DNA of 64,000 nt from Spirometra erinaceieuropaei (GCA_902702965.1 CACRXP010000152.1:1068393-1132392); one strand, 5' to 3'; counted from the first letter of the stretch, positions 23,204 to 34,082 are shown. The notes: generated by a model from the sequence alone, not told the origin. Translations and numbers: made by a program.

Positions 23204-23417
23204 ACATATATATATATATATTAAAAGTAGAAGTATTGTCGGAAAATCGAGGTTTACTCGTGAATTTTCAAGTCGGTTACACCAACCCGTCGTCAGACGA
23301 AAATGAAATGTGTGAAGGAGATAATCCTACTGGGGATTCAGTGGGACATCGAGGTTTTATCGACAAGACGGGCGTTTATTTGTGGGGGTGAAGAACGTGT
23401 ATATATATATATATATA
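23204..23417 (-). mobile_element. Penelope-like 3'-end fragment between two (TA)n tracts
   Basis: On the minus strand, CTGACGACGGGTTGG...CCGACTTGAAAATTCAC (23,297 to about 23,258) aligns with the 3' end of the PLE at 22,388 (CTGACGACGAGCTGG...GAAAATTTAC). The stem here pairs GGGTTGG with CCGACTT using G-U pairs. TA tracts at 23,204-23,221 and 23,398-23,417 bound it. No coding sequence. Confidence 0.55.
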
Positions 23418-23689
23418 TTACGTTCAAAGTCTAATTAAATCATAGACAACAAACGTTCCCTATAAACTGAATGCGTTATGATGTTACCAGTCAGATCTAC
23501 GCAAGCAGCTGGCACAGTTTGCTTTTGGATGATGGTAGTTTAGTGGGTTTTCACAACTGTGCCCCACAACGGCCAATGCGAGTGTTACATTAGATGACCT
23601 AACTCATGAAATGTTGAGATCGTTATTTGAGGTGGTGAGACTGCATATGTTTTCTGTGGTTTTTCTTGTTTTTAGAATTGAACTTTCCA

Positions 23690-24125
23690 CGAAATCACAC
23701 TATATAGACACCAACATTCAAGAACTGTCGACGCCTGATGATTTGGACGGCCATCAAATTCGGAGAGCGAACGTTCTGGCATTCAACAGCGGAGGCAATA
23801 AATGACAAGGTGTTCATGGACATTGTTAAGGATGCCTTCGGTTACATGGACTTTTATAAATGTCGCCTGGACACCGTAATGTTGCAGGATAATGCTCCCG
23901 TCCACCGCTCAAAGGAGTTGTGATTCCAATTCAGCTTACGACTATAATCTAATATTTTAGACCACAGCCAGCCTCTCCGCCTGCGGCCTTCAAAGCATTT
24001 TTATTCCCGCTAACAGCCCGGACCCAAATCCCATGAACAAACGTTTTGCACTAATCAAAAGAAATTAGGATAAGGCAAGAAATCGTCTTTCTGTGGAACA
24101 AAAGTCGGAATTTTTGTTTTATAAT
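23690..24125 (+). pseudogene. Tc1/mariner-type transposase remnant
   Basis: Contains the catalytic-region signature MLQDNAPVHRSKEL at 23,879-23,923, the second-aspartate block of the DDE/D transposase, preceded by a stretch reading WTAIKFGERTFWHS. After a frame change, PANSPDPNPMNKRF at about 24,006-24,047 corresponds to the 'P.NSPDLNPIE' block that precedes the third catalytic residue in this superfamily. The N-terminal DNA-binding part is not recognisable. Stops and at least one frameshift make it non-functional. Confidence 0.65.
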
Positions 24126-24540
24126 TACATAGCTCAAACCACCTTAAACAACTTGGTAGTCTCCATGTCCTCTCACCTTACGGCAACTTCGAAAGCTAAA
24201 GGACAATCTACAAAGTACTGATACGTTGTATTTGTTACTTTTTTATCATTTGGTCGTTTTATGACGTCTCCCTTCTCTGTTGGCAGTTATTTTAGGCCTT
24301 GATTAGTTAACCTGTCATAGAGTCGTTTTTTGATTTGGTAGTTTTTCCTAAAATAAATTATTTCTTAGTCAATAGATGATACTATGTAAATCAAACTGTG
24401 CCTTATTTTGAAGCTCTGTCGTATCTTTAACGCACGATAACTTTCGTGGATGCGGGGTGGGCATTACGTGCGCTACAGCGATTTAGGTTCACAGTTCGTG
24501 ATCTTTCATCTGATAACAGTAAATACAAATCCCTGCGTTG

Positions 24541-25020
24541 ACCATGCTGCGGTGCACATGGTGGACATTGTCGGCGACGACCTTCGAACTATCGTGTGTG
24601 TGTGTGTGTGAGTTGTGCCTCTAAAAAGAGCCAACCCTAACACCACCAGCGTCCCGATCGGCCCGATCGGAACTTGCAAATCCGTTTGGCCGAAACTGGC
24701 GCACCTTGACTAGGATCCCTAATGCACACCCTTCGCAGTTGCTGCATCTGCCAACACTACACAAAAATATTCGGTCATCGCATAGGTCTATCCGACCATG
24801 TGAACATGCATGCAATTCTTCGACAAAACTGAATTCCAGATCCCCTCATCACGCCTTGCCCTATCTGCCCACACTAACGCCCTATTCCACATTTGAACCC
24901 ACACCACACCACGCGCAACACCCCATACCAGGACAAATCACTGCATTCCACCCATCGCCGTCCACGATACATCTCACATCAACACCAAAGTCGCCAACTG
25001 CAAGCCGCAGGCACCTTCAC
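24541..25020 (+). mobile_element. Decayed LINE 3' fragments with (TG)n
   Basis: 24,541-24,612 copies the end of the LINE tail unit ('gtggacattgtcggcgacga', 'cgaactatcg', then TG repeats). Directly after it, 24,690-25,020 resembles the last zinc finger and downstream sequence of the LINE: 'atattcggtcatcgcataggtctatccg' matches the 'CMGLFGH' finger codons, and the following Pro/His-rich frame also occurs at 48,330-48,475. A tail followed at once by another truncated body mimics the arrangement at 37,030. Confidence 0.55.
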
Positions 25021-25439
25021 CTACCCGGGTAGCATCCAAGTCGACGAAAAAGTGTAGTTTGGAAACTTTGAATGCATTTTTAACGGCAGGTCAAGTTCAA
25101 AGTTATTCGGGAATTGGAATAGTTTTTGAAGCCGAATTAAACCCTTTTTCGAACATAAAATTGAAAGAAGACGTCCATTTCTACCGAATGAGCAAACGAA
25201 AGCATATTTTTACGCATGCTTTATACGAAATATAATTGACTTTCTAAGGACGTCGAAAATCAATGAAAAAATGTCCGCTACTCGAGTCGTCATTTTTGTA
25301 CAGAGGGTTTATTCGAAAGTTGACATACTGAATTATGTGGTACGTTGATTGGTTTTTCAACCCTACTTAAATACTCTTTTCGAAACGAAAACGCATTTCG
25401 GAATTTCGGTTGACATTTCATGAGTTAGGCCACCTACTG

Positions 25440-26979
25440 TACTAGCCAAAAATCCGGATGCCTATTTTGTTGACATTCCGCTGCTTCATAACACAGCTGC
25501 GAGGGGTTCAGACCATCAAGGTAATCTTTAGCGTCCCTCTACATTTGGCTGAATGTCAGCCCAGCAAAAAACATGCCTAGGCATTTAAATATCGCCCGTG
25601 CTGTCAATAAGGCGAATCTTGCTACAGTCGCTGCATGTTATGCAAAACAATACTTCGGACGATATTTGGAAAGAAAAGGTCCTTTTCTTTCATTTTAAAG
25701 CTGGTGATATTTCGTGCTGCAGGAAGGTCCATCGCATTGAACGGAAAGTCTCAATACCCTCGAAATATTGTCTAAGGCACTACGTTTCTTTTGATTTCAC
25801 TATGCTTGGGTCATGACACCGTAAGCATCGAGTCATGTCTAAACACTTCAAAAGGTACACTATCGCCTTTCAAGTTGACACGGTAGGTGAAAAGAGTACG
25901 CTTAATATAGCATATTGTTAAAAACCAGTTAGAAGATAAAATCTTTAGGGCACTTTATTCGCTTTGACACTGGTCTTTAGGAGTCTTTTCTAAAATTGGC
26001 AAAAGAGGATAGTTTTTTTATAAACGCAGAGAGTTCAAAATGTCTGGTGTCTTTTTCTAAACCGGTCTGATATATTAATTCACGTGCATTGGATCAACAA
26101 GCGAAAAATAATTTCCCCTTCGATTCCAGAAGCCAATAACATTTTCACCCTACGCTTTAGCCAGGTAGCAGAGTTTATGCCTAAAAGTACTATGGTTGTG
26201 GAGAAGAAACGAAGTCACTTTAATAGCAGATTTTCTTTTGGCGTGTCCAGTTGACCAAAAATTAATGTTTGGCTGTTACAATTACGAAAAGTTAAAACAA
26301 AGACCTTGCAGATTCTCACGAAGCCCAAGGGTACTTGCCAAGTATCTACAAGCCAATAGAAGTACTTCCATCCACTAAACTTCATTTCGCCGAAGGCAGT
26401 CATCTGCACAACCAATTGGCCAGTCTGTGGCGGTTTAGACTCTCATAGATAACTCTTAAATGATTTAAACCAACCAAATGTCTGCTCTAAAATTTCTGGA
26501 TAAATTAGTTTTGCCTATTTGCTTTTCTTTTCCTAATTGTATCTTTTAGTAAAGTGCTCTTCACAGGTTTATAAGTACGCCCGATAAATCAACAACCGAA
26601 GGCAAAGCAAAATATATTTTCGCCATATTATTTTGAATTCGAAGATCGAAATTCTATTTCGTGGATGACCTCTAAAGGGCTCCTTAGCGCCGATGAAACT
26701 CTATCGCAAAAAACAGTGTGAAAAGGTCCAGAGAAAAGAACTCGAGTAATTTATGCTGACACCCGACATCTCAGTTGATACAATTGCATCAAACAAACTT
26801 TCCTTAACCGAAAAGTGTGAAAGTAATAAAATTTCTGACGGCCGACCGCAGAATGTATTAACTAATATTCTAGCACCGGGAGTGTTTTTCTTAGACTTGC
26901 ACGCTGCGTAACGCTTACCAACTGTGATTTTACACCTCTCGCGTCTAAAGAATTAGCTTCCGAGAACCCAACAGAGGTC
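25440..26979. other. Unassigned sequence with a GC-rich module at its left
   Basis: At 25,480-25,545 there is a decayed copy of the module seen in the nested palindrome ('cgctgcttcataacacagctgcgaggggttc'). The remainder shows only short frames with no recognisable domain. No gene called. Confidence 0.4.
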
Positions 26980-26981
26980 TA

Positions 26982-27680
26982 CAGTAGATGTGCTATCTGA
27001 TTAAATGCCCACTAAAATTCCAAATTGTGTTTTCAGTTTGAAAAAATTACTTTAGTGGCGTTGTAGTCTACCTTATCGTGCTGCATACTCCCAAGATATT
27101 TCAGTCACGAGTGGATGCCGTCTTGTGACAGACCGTCTTTTTGGCCGCTTGCGTGAATTATGATTTGTAAAAAACTACAACATAAATGGTATAAATTTCC
27201 CCACTGATTTTCCATGGCCTTATAAATGTGAATATAATTTATGAAAAACATAAACAAAAATATTCTTTCCTGTTCTCCAATGGTTACGAATCAGACCTTA
27301 CAATTTAAAATTTGGAGGAAGAGTCTATTTTGGTCTTAAAATAGGTTTTAATTATGAATTTTTTCAGATTATGAAATTTTCGGTCATGCGGCATCGCATC
27401 AACGGGTTCACAATTCTGTTTATAAACTGGAGAACATGGTCGGCATCCATAACAAAAGGTTATGACCACCATATAAGGTCTTCTCACTAGAATATGGGTT
27501 TGTATAATTTTCCTTACATGGAAAGTATAGAGGTGGTAATTTGCAAACCCCGAATAGTAGTGCAACGGCAGGCAAGTTTCAAAATTATCCTGGGGTTGCA
27601 GAAACGCTTTCGAAACTAAATGATAATTTTTCCTGATCGAAAAATTTATCCAACGAAATATTCATAAATTCGTGCGCAAA
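26982..27680 (+). mobile_element. MITE (CAGTAGATG group), right end eroded
   Basis: TA then CAGTAGATGTGCTATCTGATT at 26,982, nearly the left end of the MITE at 58,944 (CAGTAGATGTGCTAACTCAG). The interior keeps the family landmarks 'gattttccatgg', 'tataaatgtgaatat' and 'ttcaaaattat'. The right arm fades near 27,680 without a clean terminus. Non-coding. Confidence 0.55.
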
Positions 27681-28420
27681 TGGACGTTGCGGTACATTTG
27701 GACAATTTTTTTATGCCAATGCTTGTCCCGGGCTTAAGTGGAGCATCTAGCGTGTTTTTCATTAAAAGCAGAGTAGTTAGCGTTCCAGAGTTTTAATAAA
27801 CAGCGGCTACCGGACATGAAAATTGATGTCTCGTCTGAGGCAAACTGTGGAAATCATCTTTTTAAAGCAAAGGTATTTTTTGCAAGAAGCATATGTGTTA
27901 TCGAATTTTAGAAATTATAAGACCAAAAGACGAAGATACGATCACTGGAACAAGAAATTTATTGGTCTGACTTTTCGGATTCTCACTCCAATCCATCATC
28001 AGAGACATTCGCGGATAAAGGTGATGTGACCCAGCGAGTGCAGCAGTTATAGCACGTGGCTGCCGTAGGACCGTAAGCACACTGCAATTAACAGTTCTCT
28101 CAATCACCGCTGGGGTCGTTATTGATGCGGTGATGGCTTGCCAGTCAGAGTCCGAGTCGTTAATGGCCGTGATTCCATCATCCGTGCTGGATGCTGGTGT
28201 GACGATTGCTCGGCAAATTGGCCCACTGTCACCGTGATAATTGCTCGCCCGCGCCCTCCTCACGTGACTGATTCCCCTGTCCGGGGAAAATCTCAGCACG
28301 GAATAAGTTACCAGGAGGTCATTGTGCTTGTTGATGGATTGTGGGTCTGATTACCATGACTAGAGCAGTTCGAGGCTCACGCGGTTGTCACCTCATGCGA
28401 GGATTTCGGCCTATTGAAAC

Positions 28421-29728
28421 TTAGAAATATGCTGTGTGCTCGGCAATTCGCGTACAGAGTAACCTCCCAGTTTCTCCGACATAGTTGCTTTGTTCACAAA
28501 TACACCAGATCCGGTAAACGACTCCGGACGTTTCCTGCCGTGGTAGCGGGTCTTTTTTCCTCATGACTTGGCGCCTAATGGTTGCTTCCGGCCTGTGGGC
28601 AACGCCAACTCCAAGTGGACTGAAAAAACGACCGACGGCTTCCGAGACGTTCTTCACGTACGGAAGAGTCCGCCGAAATCTGGGGTCGGTTGGATTTGGT
28701 CTCTGGCGTCCTTTTCGTTTGCACTGGTTGACAAAGTTGCGCGGATAACCATTGGCTCTCAGTACCCGTCGAAAATATTGTAATTCAGCCACCTTGTCTT
28801 CCATTTCACTGCAGTGCGTCTCAACGCACCGGTATAGCGCCCTTACACAACTGCGTTTATGATTGATCGCGTGGTTGATATTGAAGTTAATTATTTGCGT
28901 CGTATTTGCCGCTTTCCTGAACACTTTGGTTTTTAGGCCCCCACAAACTTTGCGGCAGACGAGGACATCCAGGAAGGCCAGCTGGCTGCTTTCCTCCTCC
29001 TACTCCTCCTCCTTCTCTTCCTCCTTCTCCTCCTCCTCCTCCTCCTCCTCCTCCTCCTCCTTCGTAAATCGATTGTCCGGGAAGACTGCGTTGAGATGTT
29101 CTTTAAATTCTAGCACCTGATCCCGTTCGATGACGACGAAGGTGTCGTCCACATATCGAGCCCAAAATTTCGGTCTGAGGTGTCGGAAAACCAGCGACTC
29201 CAGCTGTTTTAGAACCGCCTCGGTTATGAGTCCCGAAATCGGCGAACCCATTGGCGTTCTCCTCACCTGCTCGTAGATTGTTCCGTCGAAAGTTAAGTAC
29301 GTCCTGAGACAGAACTTCAGAAGCTAGATGATTTGGGTGTGTCCGAGGCGATTTTCCGTTTAGTTGTATTTCCCTCGAAGGAGTAGTTCGATGATCTTGA
29401 CTGCCAGGTCCTGCGGGATAGAAGTAAAAAGGATCGTGACATCACAGGAAACCATGACATCGCTTGGCAGGAGACTAACTCTTTTAAGTTTCTCCAAGAA
29501 TTGCGTTGACGAGCTGACTGTGGTGCTCGAATCTGAGGTCAGAAACTTAAGACGTTGGAAGAGCCACTTTGCCAGTCCGTAGGTTGGAGTGTCCTTTAAT
29601 GATACGATAGGCCGGAGAGGAGCGCCCTCTTTGTGCACTTTTAGGAGAGCGTAGAATCGGGCTGGGGCCGTTTCTTGTGCTCTCGCCATGCGTCGGTCAA
29701 TTGGCGATATTGCACCCGAGTTCTCCAT
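28421..29728 (-). pseudogene. PLE reverse transcriptase-GIY-YIG polyprotein, interrupted
   Basis: RT blocks in order: FYALLKVHKEGAPLRPIVS, VSCDVTILFTSIP, TPMGSPISGLITEAVL, the catalytic WARYVDDTFVV (about 29,150), AFLDVLVCRK and LPYVKNVSEAVGR; then the GIY-YIG motif GVVYRIWC...NYVGETGR (28,530-28,440). The frame stays constant from 29,728 to 28,421, interrupted by in-frame stops at 29,360, near 29,322 and at 29,000. The stretch 28,991-29,062 is an expanded GAG/GAA codon run. The element would copy RNA into target DNA if intact; this copy cannot make the full protein. Confidence 0.85.
28991..29062 (-). repeat. (GAG)n microsatellite inside the PLE RT frame
   Basis: About 72 bases of TCC/CTC on the plus strand, read as a run of Glu codons with a few Lys on the minus strand, between the RT palm (PDNRFTKEEE) and AFLDVLVCRK. 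The plus-strand PLE copy has only ETEAD at the corresponding place, so the run has expanded from a short acidic codon stretch. The length change kept the reading frame downstream, except for a stop that arose inside the run at 29,000. Confidence 0.75.
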
Positions 29729-29744
29729 TTCCAGCCGTTTCGCG

Positions 29745-30432
29745 TTAATCTCGCGCGTCAGCGTTTTTATGGGGTTGGATTCGCATGGGGCATAGGACTG
29801 ACGATCCTCCTACAAGCTTTTGGCTTTTGATTGTAGTCTGTCCTTTCCAATACGACCTTTGAACGCCCCTTGTCCGCAGGCACGATAACGAGGTCGTTGT
29901 CGCCCCGAGTTCCTTAAGTGCATCGTGCTCGACCTTGGAAAGCACGTTGCGCGGCCTATGAACAATGAGGAGGGAGGACACTTGGTGTCGAATGAGGTTC
30001 TTCGTTGCGTCTACCGCTCCCCTCTAGCTGAGGATTGATTCCACTGCTGCACTCATGTTGGCAGGTTTGGCATCGGTTGCGTTGAATGAGGCCTCATGCC
30101 GTAAAACCTGCATTTGTTCCTCCGTCAGCTCCTTTGACGTCAAGTTGTGTCGCTTTATGTTCGCGTGTTCATTCGGCCAGCCTATGCTGAAGATGAATCA
30201 CTCGGATCATTTTTCGGACAGGCTGAAGTACTGCGCGTCTCGCCAGCTCTGTATTGATCGGTGGTTTGTATGAAACACACTTCGGCAGCACATTGTTGTC
30301 GAGACACCTGTGCAGAGATCGAATCTGCGCATGTGCAGACGACTCTCGAAGGGCAAAGGTTCCCACCGTCGAGCCGATCGGAACGCTTCGCGCCAAAAAA
30401 GACTGCTGATAGACTAGATCGTGTCTTGTCAT
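29745..30432 (-). pseudogene. PLE N-terminal region, frame-broken
   Basis: 30,432-30,169 contains a conserved-looking stretch with CLDNNVLPKCVSYKPP and TELARRAVLQ. 29,981-29,745 contains VLSKVEHDALKEL, a PLE feature upstream of the RT where the 'VPADKG' block should follow; that block survives only in another frame. At least two frameshifts lie between 30,169 and 29,728. The function of this region in PLEs is not established, so I only assign it by position and similarity to the family. Confidence 0.6.
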
Positions 30433-30471
30433 ATTAGCACATCTGTGCGATTAGCTGTTCTGAAGTGCAGT

Positions 30472-30523
<52 letters not shown>

Positions 30524-31574
30524 CAGTTCGTCCGTCGATTTCGACGATGACCACCGTGTGCCCCACAGACTGCATTGTGGGAGCAGGGACGGTGACTTAC
30601 GCAGGGGTTTATAGTGCCAGTAGACTTGCGTAGCATCTACCTACACTCTCTCCTCCTCCCCCGCCTGGGCCCGGTGTCAAGACAGAGTCAAGAAGACCGG
30701 AGACGAGGGAGGCCGCAGGTGGATGGCTTGGACGGATCCTCACCTGATCCACACAACAATAACCAGGATTTCAACCAACACAACAGAGATTTGGAGGCTG
30801 GCACGGCCGAAGCCGCACCTGGGCGTGCCGCCAACGCCTGGCTCGGATCTCACACTGTGGTGGGAATGCCATAAAGGCCACATTAAAAAGGAGCCATTGC
30901 AGCCTGACTCTCAGACTGCCTCCCGTTAAGGAGGAGGTCCAAGGTACCCCGTCAGTTGGCAACCTTCCAAGCCACGGCTTTTAGCGCACCGTGATAGCTT
31001 CAAGCGCGTCAGATTGATTATAGTGAGGAAAATGCGCTGAGTCGTCGACCTCACTCTCCCTTCCCACTCCCACACCCCAGCCACTGTCCGAGCCGGTCAG
31101 TAGACTGGAGTGGGGAATGGGCGCGGTGGCTGACATGGTCGACTGACCATGTCTGCGCGCGCCACAGCACGACCTGGCCCCCATACACACAAACACCAGG
31201 ATTTCACACAACGGGGGTAGAACGGCGTGTCTCCCACTTGCGTGAGAGGGCCGTGGAAGGTGCTGCTTCAGCCCATCCCCAGCCCACCAGTCCGCCACTA
31301 CACACAACACACACACAACGTGACGAACTGCGCGAACCGATAGCGGGCCTCAATCAGCAACCTTCCTATCCACGACACTTGACGTGTCGGGATAGTCTCG
31401 GACACAAGTCACCCGTGCAGCCGAAACCGCATGGGGACCGAGTCGAGATGCACACTTCCCACTTGCGTGGGAGGTGGCAGTTGGGTGCATGAGGTGTGTG
31501 GGGGTTGATGTCTGGTGGGGTGATGGTGTTAGGAGGTAGGGAGTGAGGGAATGTGTGGTGTGACCGGCGGTTGT

Positions 31575-34082
31575 CTACCGCAGGTCGTTGTGGATGCGCA
31601 TGTGGCCGAATAGACCCATGCAATGCGTGAAGGTGCGAGGGCAGTGTGGGCAGTGGAGGCGAGTGCGGTGGGTGTAGGTTGGTGCTCCAGGCACTGGTTC
31701 GCCTGTCTCTGTGCGATGGATTCGCAAGTGACCCACCAGGCCTATGCGTGAGGTGAAGGTGCGTGGACAGTGTGGGCATGAGAGGTCGGCGGTGACGGTG
31801 TCAGCTGTAGAGGAAGCAGTGGTGTTGGTGGTGGTGGTCGGCGCGTGTGACGGTGGAGCGAGGATTGGTCTGGGCGTGGTGGATGTGTTGGATGTCGTGG
31901 CTGTATCGGAATTGTGGTCAATTCCGCTCTCGTGGATGCGCATGTGGCCGAAGAGACCCATGCGATGCGTGAAGGTGCGAGGGCAGTGTGGGCAGTGGAG
32001 GCGAGTGCGGCGAGTGTAGGTTGGTGCTCCAGGCACTGGTTCGCCAGTCTCTGTGCGATGGATTCGCAAGTGACCGACCAGGCCGATGTGTGAGGTGAAG
32101 GTGCGATCGCAGTGAGGGCAGATGTAGTCCTGGCCCTCACGTCTGATGATGGAGGTTGCAGGGGTTGTGCCGGTTGTTGTGTCAGGTTCGGCTGTGGTGA
32201 AGTCGTGGGCGACAGACGTCGAAGCGGCCGTCGTTGTGGCAGTGAAGGAGGAAGAGGAGGAGGAAGGGGAGGAGTGAGGGGTGGTAAGGTCGGTGGCGTC
32301 GATGTCGGCTGGGGAGTAATTAGTGGGTGCACAAGGTGGTGGATTGGGAGTGGGGCTCGGCGGGGTGGATGTGTCAAGGCTGCGGTCAATTCCGCTCTCG
32401 TGGATGCGCATGTGGCCGAATAGACCCATGCGATGAGTGAAGGTGCGAGGGCATTGTGGGCAGTGGAGGCGAGTGCGGTGGGTGTAGGTTGGTGCTCCAG
32501 GCACTGGTTCGCCAGTCTCTGTGCGATGGATTCGCAAGTGACCGACCAGGCCGATGTGTGAGGTGAAGGTGCGGTCACAGTGAGGGCAGGTGTAGTCCTG
32601 ATCCTCATCACTGGAATCGGGAGAGGTGTGGGTAGTGATGTCGGTTGTTGTGTCGGGGTTGGTGATGTGTGAGACGGCAGTCTGAACGGCCGCCGCTGGG
32701 GCAGTGGAGGGGGATGGAAGTGGTGTTGCAGAGGGAGTGTCAGAGTTAGTTGGCGGCAGAGAGGGCGAGGAAGAGGCGGGCGGGGGGACGATGGCTGGAG
32801 CAGTTCGAGAGGTGCAGTTGGTTCGGAGATGTCCAAAAAGTCCGATTCGTGCCCGGAATGTCCGTTGACATCGAGGACACGTAGGGAGAGGTTGTGCGGC
32901 GGCGTTGCGTATTGGGCGAAGTTGTGATTTGCGGGCTTCGCGTTTCGCTTTGGCGGAGGCGATTCGGTTGGCTTCATAGACAGCAGCGCCCGTCTTCACT
33001 GTTCTCCTCCATGTCGGACGATCGCGAGCGAGCTCTTCCCAGTTGGCCGGGTTGATTTGCAGGCGCTTCAGGGAGGACTTCAGGGTATCCTTGTAACGGC
33101 GGATCTGGCCTCCTTGACGGCGAGAACCCGTCGCGACGTCTCCGTAGAAGAGTCGTTTGGGTAGTCGCTCGTCGTCCATGCGCACCAGGTGGCCGCTCCA
33201 GCGCAGCTGCATTTGTCTCGGTATGGCGTAGATGCTCAGAATTCCCGTCCGTTCCAGCACTTCGGTGTCGGGGATGCGGTCCTGCCAGTTCAGCCTCAGG
33301 ATGCGACGGAGACAACTGAGGTGGAAGTGGTTCAGTCGGCGTGCCTGTCTCGTGTACACCGTCCAAGTCTCCGCTCCATACAGTAGCGTCGGCAGGATGA
33401 CGGCCTTGTACATCTTCAGCTTTGTGCTCAGTTGGAGACCGTGGCGATTCCAGACTGTGCTTCGGAGGCGACCGAAGGCTTGACTGGCCTTCGAGATCCT
33501 GTTGGCGACTTCGTCATCAATCTTGGTGTTGCGGGAGAGGGTACTGCCAAGATACGGGAAGTTCTCCACCACTTGCAGTTGGGTCCCGTTCACGCTGATT
33601 TGCGGCGCGTTGGGGGCTGTGACTGAGTTGGGTGGCGGTTGATGCATCACCACCGTCTTCTGCGTGTTGATAACCAGCCCAAAGTTCTCGCAGGCGGCGG
33701 AGAATAGGTCCATGCTGCGTTGCATCTCCGCTTCGGAGGTGGTGTTCAGGGCGCAGTCGTCGGCGAAGAGGAGTTCGTGCACGGTGGCTGTGGATACACG
33801 CAATTGGAAGTTCATGCGCCGTTGATTTAGGAGACGACCGTCCGTCCTGTAGGCGATGCGGATCCCGGGGCGTTCGTCGCGGTAGGCGTCCATCAGCATG
33901 GCAGAGAACATGAGACTGAAGAGGGTTGGTGCCAGCACACAGCCCTGCTTCACTCCGTTGGTCACTGCGAATGCCTCTGAGACAGCTCCGTTGTGCGTGA
34001 CTCGCGCCATCATACCGTCGTGCAGCTGACGCACCATCTGAGTGAATCGCTCCGACAGCCGAATTTCTGCATGATCTTCCAC
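31575..34082 (-). CDS. LINE ORF, part 2: RT catalytic core and seven zinc fingers
   Basis: Continues the RT in another frame from about 34,055: [15 protein letters not shown], then the catalytic LLFADDCAL, then FPYLGSTLS and the thumb region. The C-terminal third has one C2HC finger (CPRCQRTF...HLRTNC, 32,881-32,813) and six C2H2 fingers in three pairs (near 32,592-32,398, 32,125-31,930 and 31,785-31,590). Each pair is '[16 protein letters not shown]' type with the same linker [14 protein letters not shown], and pairs are separated by Ser/Thr/Pro-rich linkers. The fingers probably bind nucleic acid for RNA or target recognition. Stop at 31,575-31,577. The 411-codon frame inside it is a shadow in another phase. 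Confidence 0.85.
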   Translation of the reverse strand: MEDHAEIRLSERFTQMVRQLHDGMMARVTHNGAVSEAFAVTNGVKQGCVLAPTLFSLMFSAMLMDAYRDERPGIRIAYRTDGRLLNQRRMNFQLRVSTATVHELLFADDCALNTTSEAEMQRSMDLFSAACENFGLVINTQKTVVMHQPPPNSVTAPNAPQISVNGTQLQVVENFPYLGSTLSRNTKIDDEVANRISKASQAFGRLRSTVWNRHGLQLSTKLKMYKAVILPTLLYGAETWTVYTRQARRLNHFHLSCLRRILRLNWQDRIPDTEVLERTGILSIYAIPRQMQLRWSGHLVRMDDERLPKRLFYGDVATGSRRQGGQIRRYKDTLKSSLKRLQINPANWEELARDRPTWRRTVKTGAAVYEANRIASAKAKREARKSQLRPIRNAAAQPLPTCPRCQRTFRARIGLFGHLRTNCTSRTAPAIVPPPASSSPSLPPTNSDTPSATPLPSPSTAPAAAVQTAVSHITNPDTTTDITTHTSPDSSDEDQDYTCPHCDRTFTSHIGLVGHLRIHRTETGEPVPGAPTYTHRTRLHCPQCPRTFTHRMGLFGHMRIHESGIDRSLDTSTPPSPTPNPPPCAPTNYSPADIDATDLTTPHSSPSSSSSSFTATTTAASTSVAHDFTTAEPDTTTGTTPATSIIRREGQDYICPHCDRTFTSHIGLVGHLRIHRTETGEPVPGAPTYTRRTRLHCPHCPRTFTHRMGLFGHMRIHESGIDHNSDTATTSNTSTTPRPILAPPSHAPTTTTNTTASSTADTVTADLSCPHCPRTFTSRIGLVGHLRIHRTETGEPVPGAPTYTHRTRLHCPHCPRTFTHCMGLFGHMRIHNDLR

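Larger units (their letters stand above)
23588..25439 (+). mobile_element. Decayed mariner-type transposon, interrupted by a LINE fragment
   Basis: Left end CATTAGATGACCTAACTCATGAAATG at 23,588 with TA before it. The right end reads inward CAGTAGGTGGCCTAACTCATGAAATG from 25,439 with TA after it, giving paired terminal repeats 1,852 bases apart. Between them lie a transposase remnant (23,690-24,125), a decayed LINE piece (24,541-25,020) and a right arm (25,050-25,439) matching the MITE at 58,944. The plausible reading is a mariner-type parent of the MITEs that later received a LINE insertion. It is inactive because the coding part is broken. Confidence 0.6.
27900..30470 (-). mobile_element. 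Penelope-like element, most of the coding region present
   Basis: Read from right to left: N-terminal region (30,432-29,745), RT (29,728-28,600), GIY-YIG (28,530-28,421), a C-terminal tail (28,400-28,010) and a 3' end with the CTGATGA-hairpin-GAAA motif (28,013-27,966). RT and endonuclease remain in one frame but several stop codons interrupt it; frame changes also separate the N-terminal part. Its 5' side stops at the (CA)n tract where the LINE 3' tail ends, so either the PLE is truncated there or the LINE landed in it. No second PLE half is seen beyond 37,545, which favours truncation. Confidence 0.8.

Noticed and set aside
27898..28299. 133-codon minus-strand frame as an independent gene
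   Set aside because: It is the C-terminal tail and 3' end of the PLE at 27.9-30.5 kb, ending across the hairpin motif.
30451..30636. Frames with Val-Cys or Thr-His runs at 30.4-30.6 and 36.6-37.6 kb
   Set aside because: Translation of (CA)n/(TG)n microsatellites and the LINE tail, not protein genes.
31742..32977. A 411-codon minus-strand open frame in another phase of the LINE
   Set aside because: It is Pro/Ser/His-rich because it reads the zinc-finger array out of frame. The true frame carries the Cys/His fingers and RT motifs.
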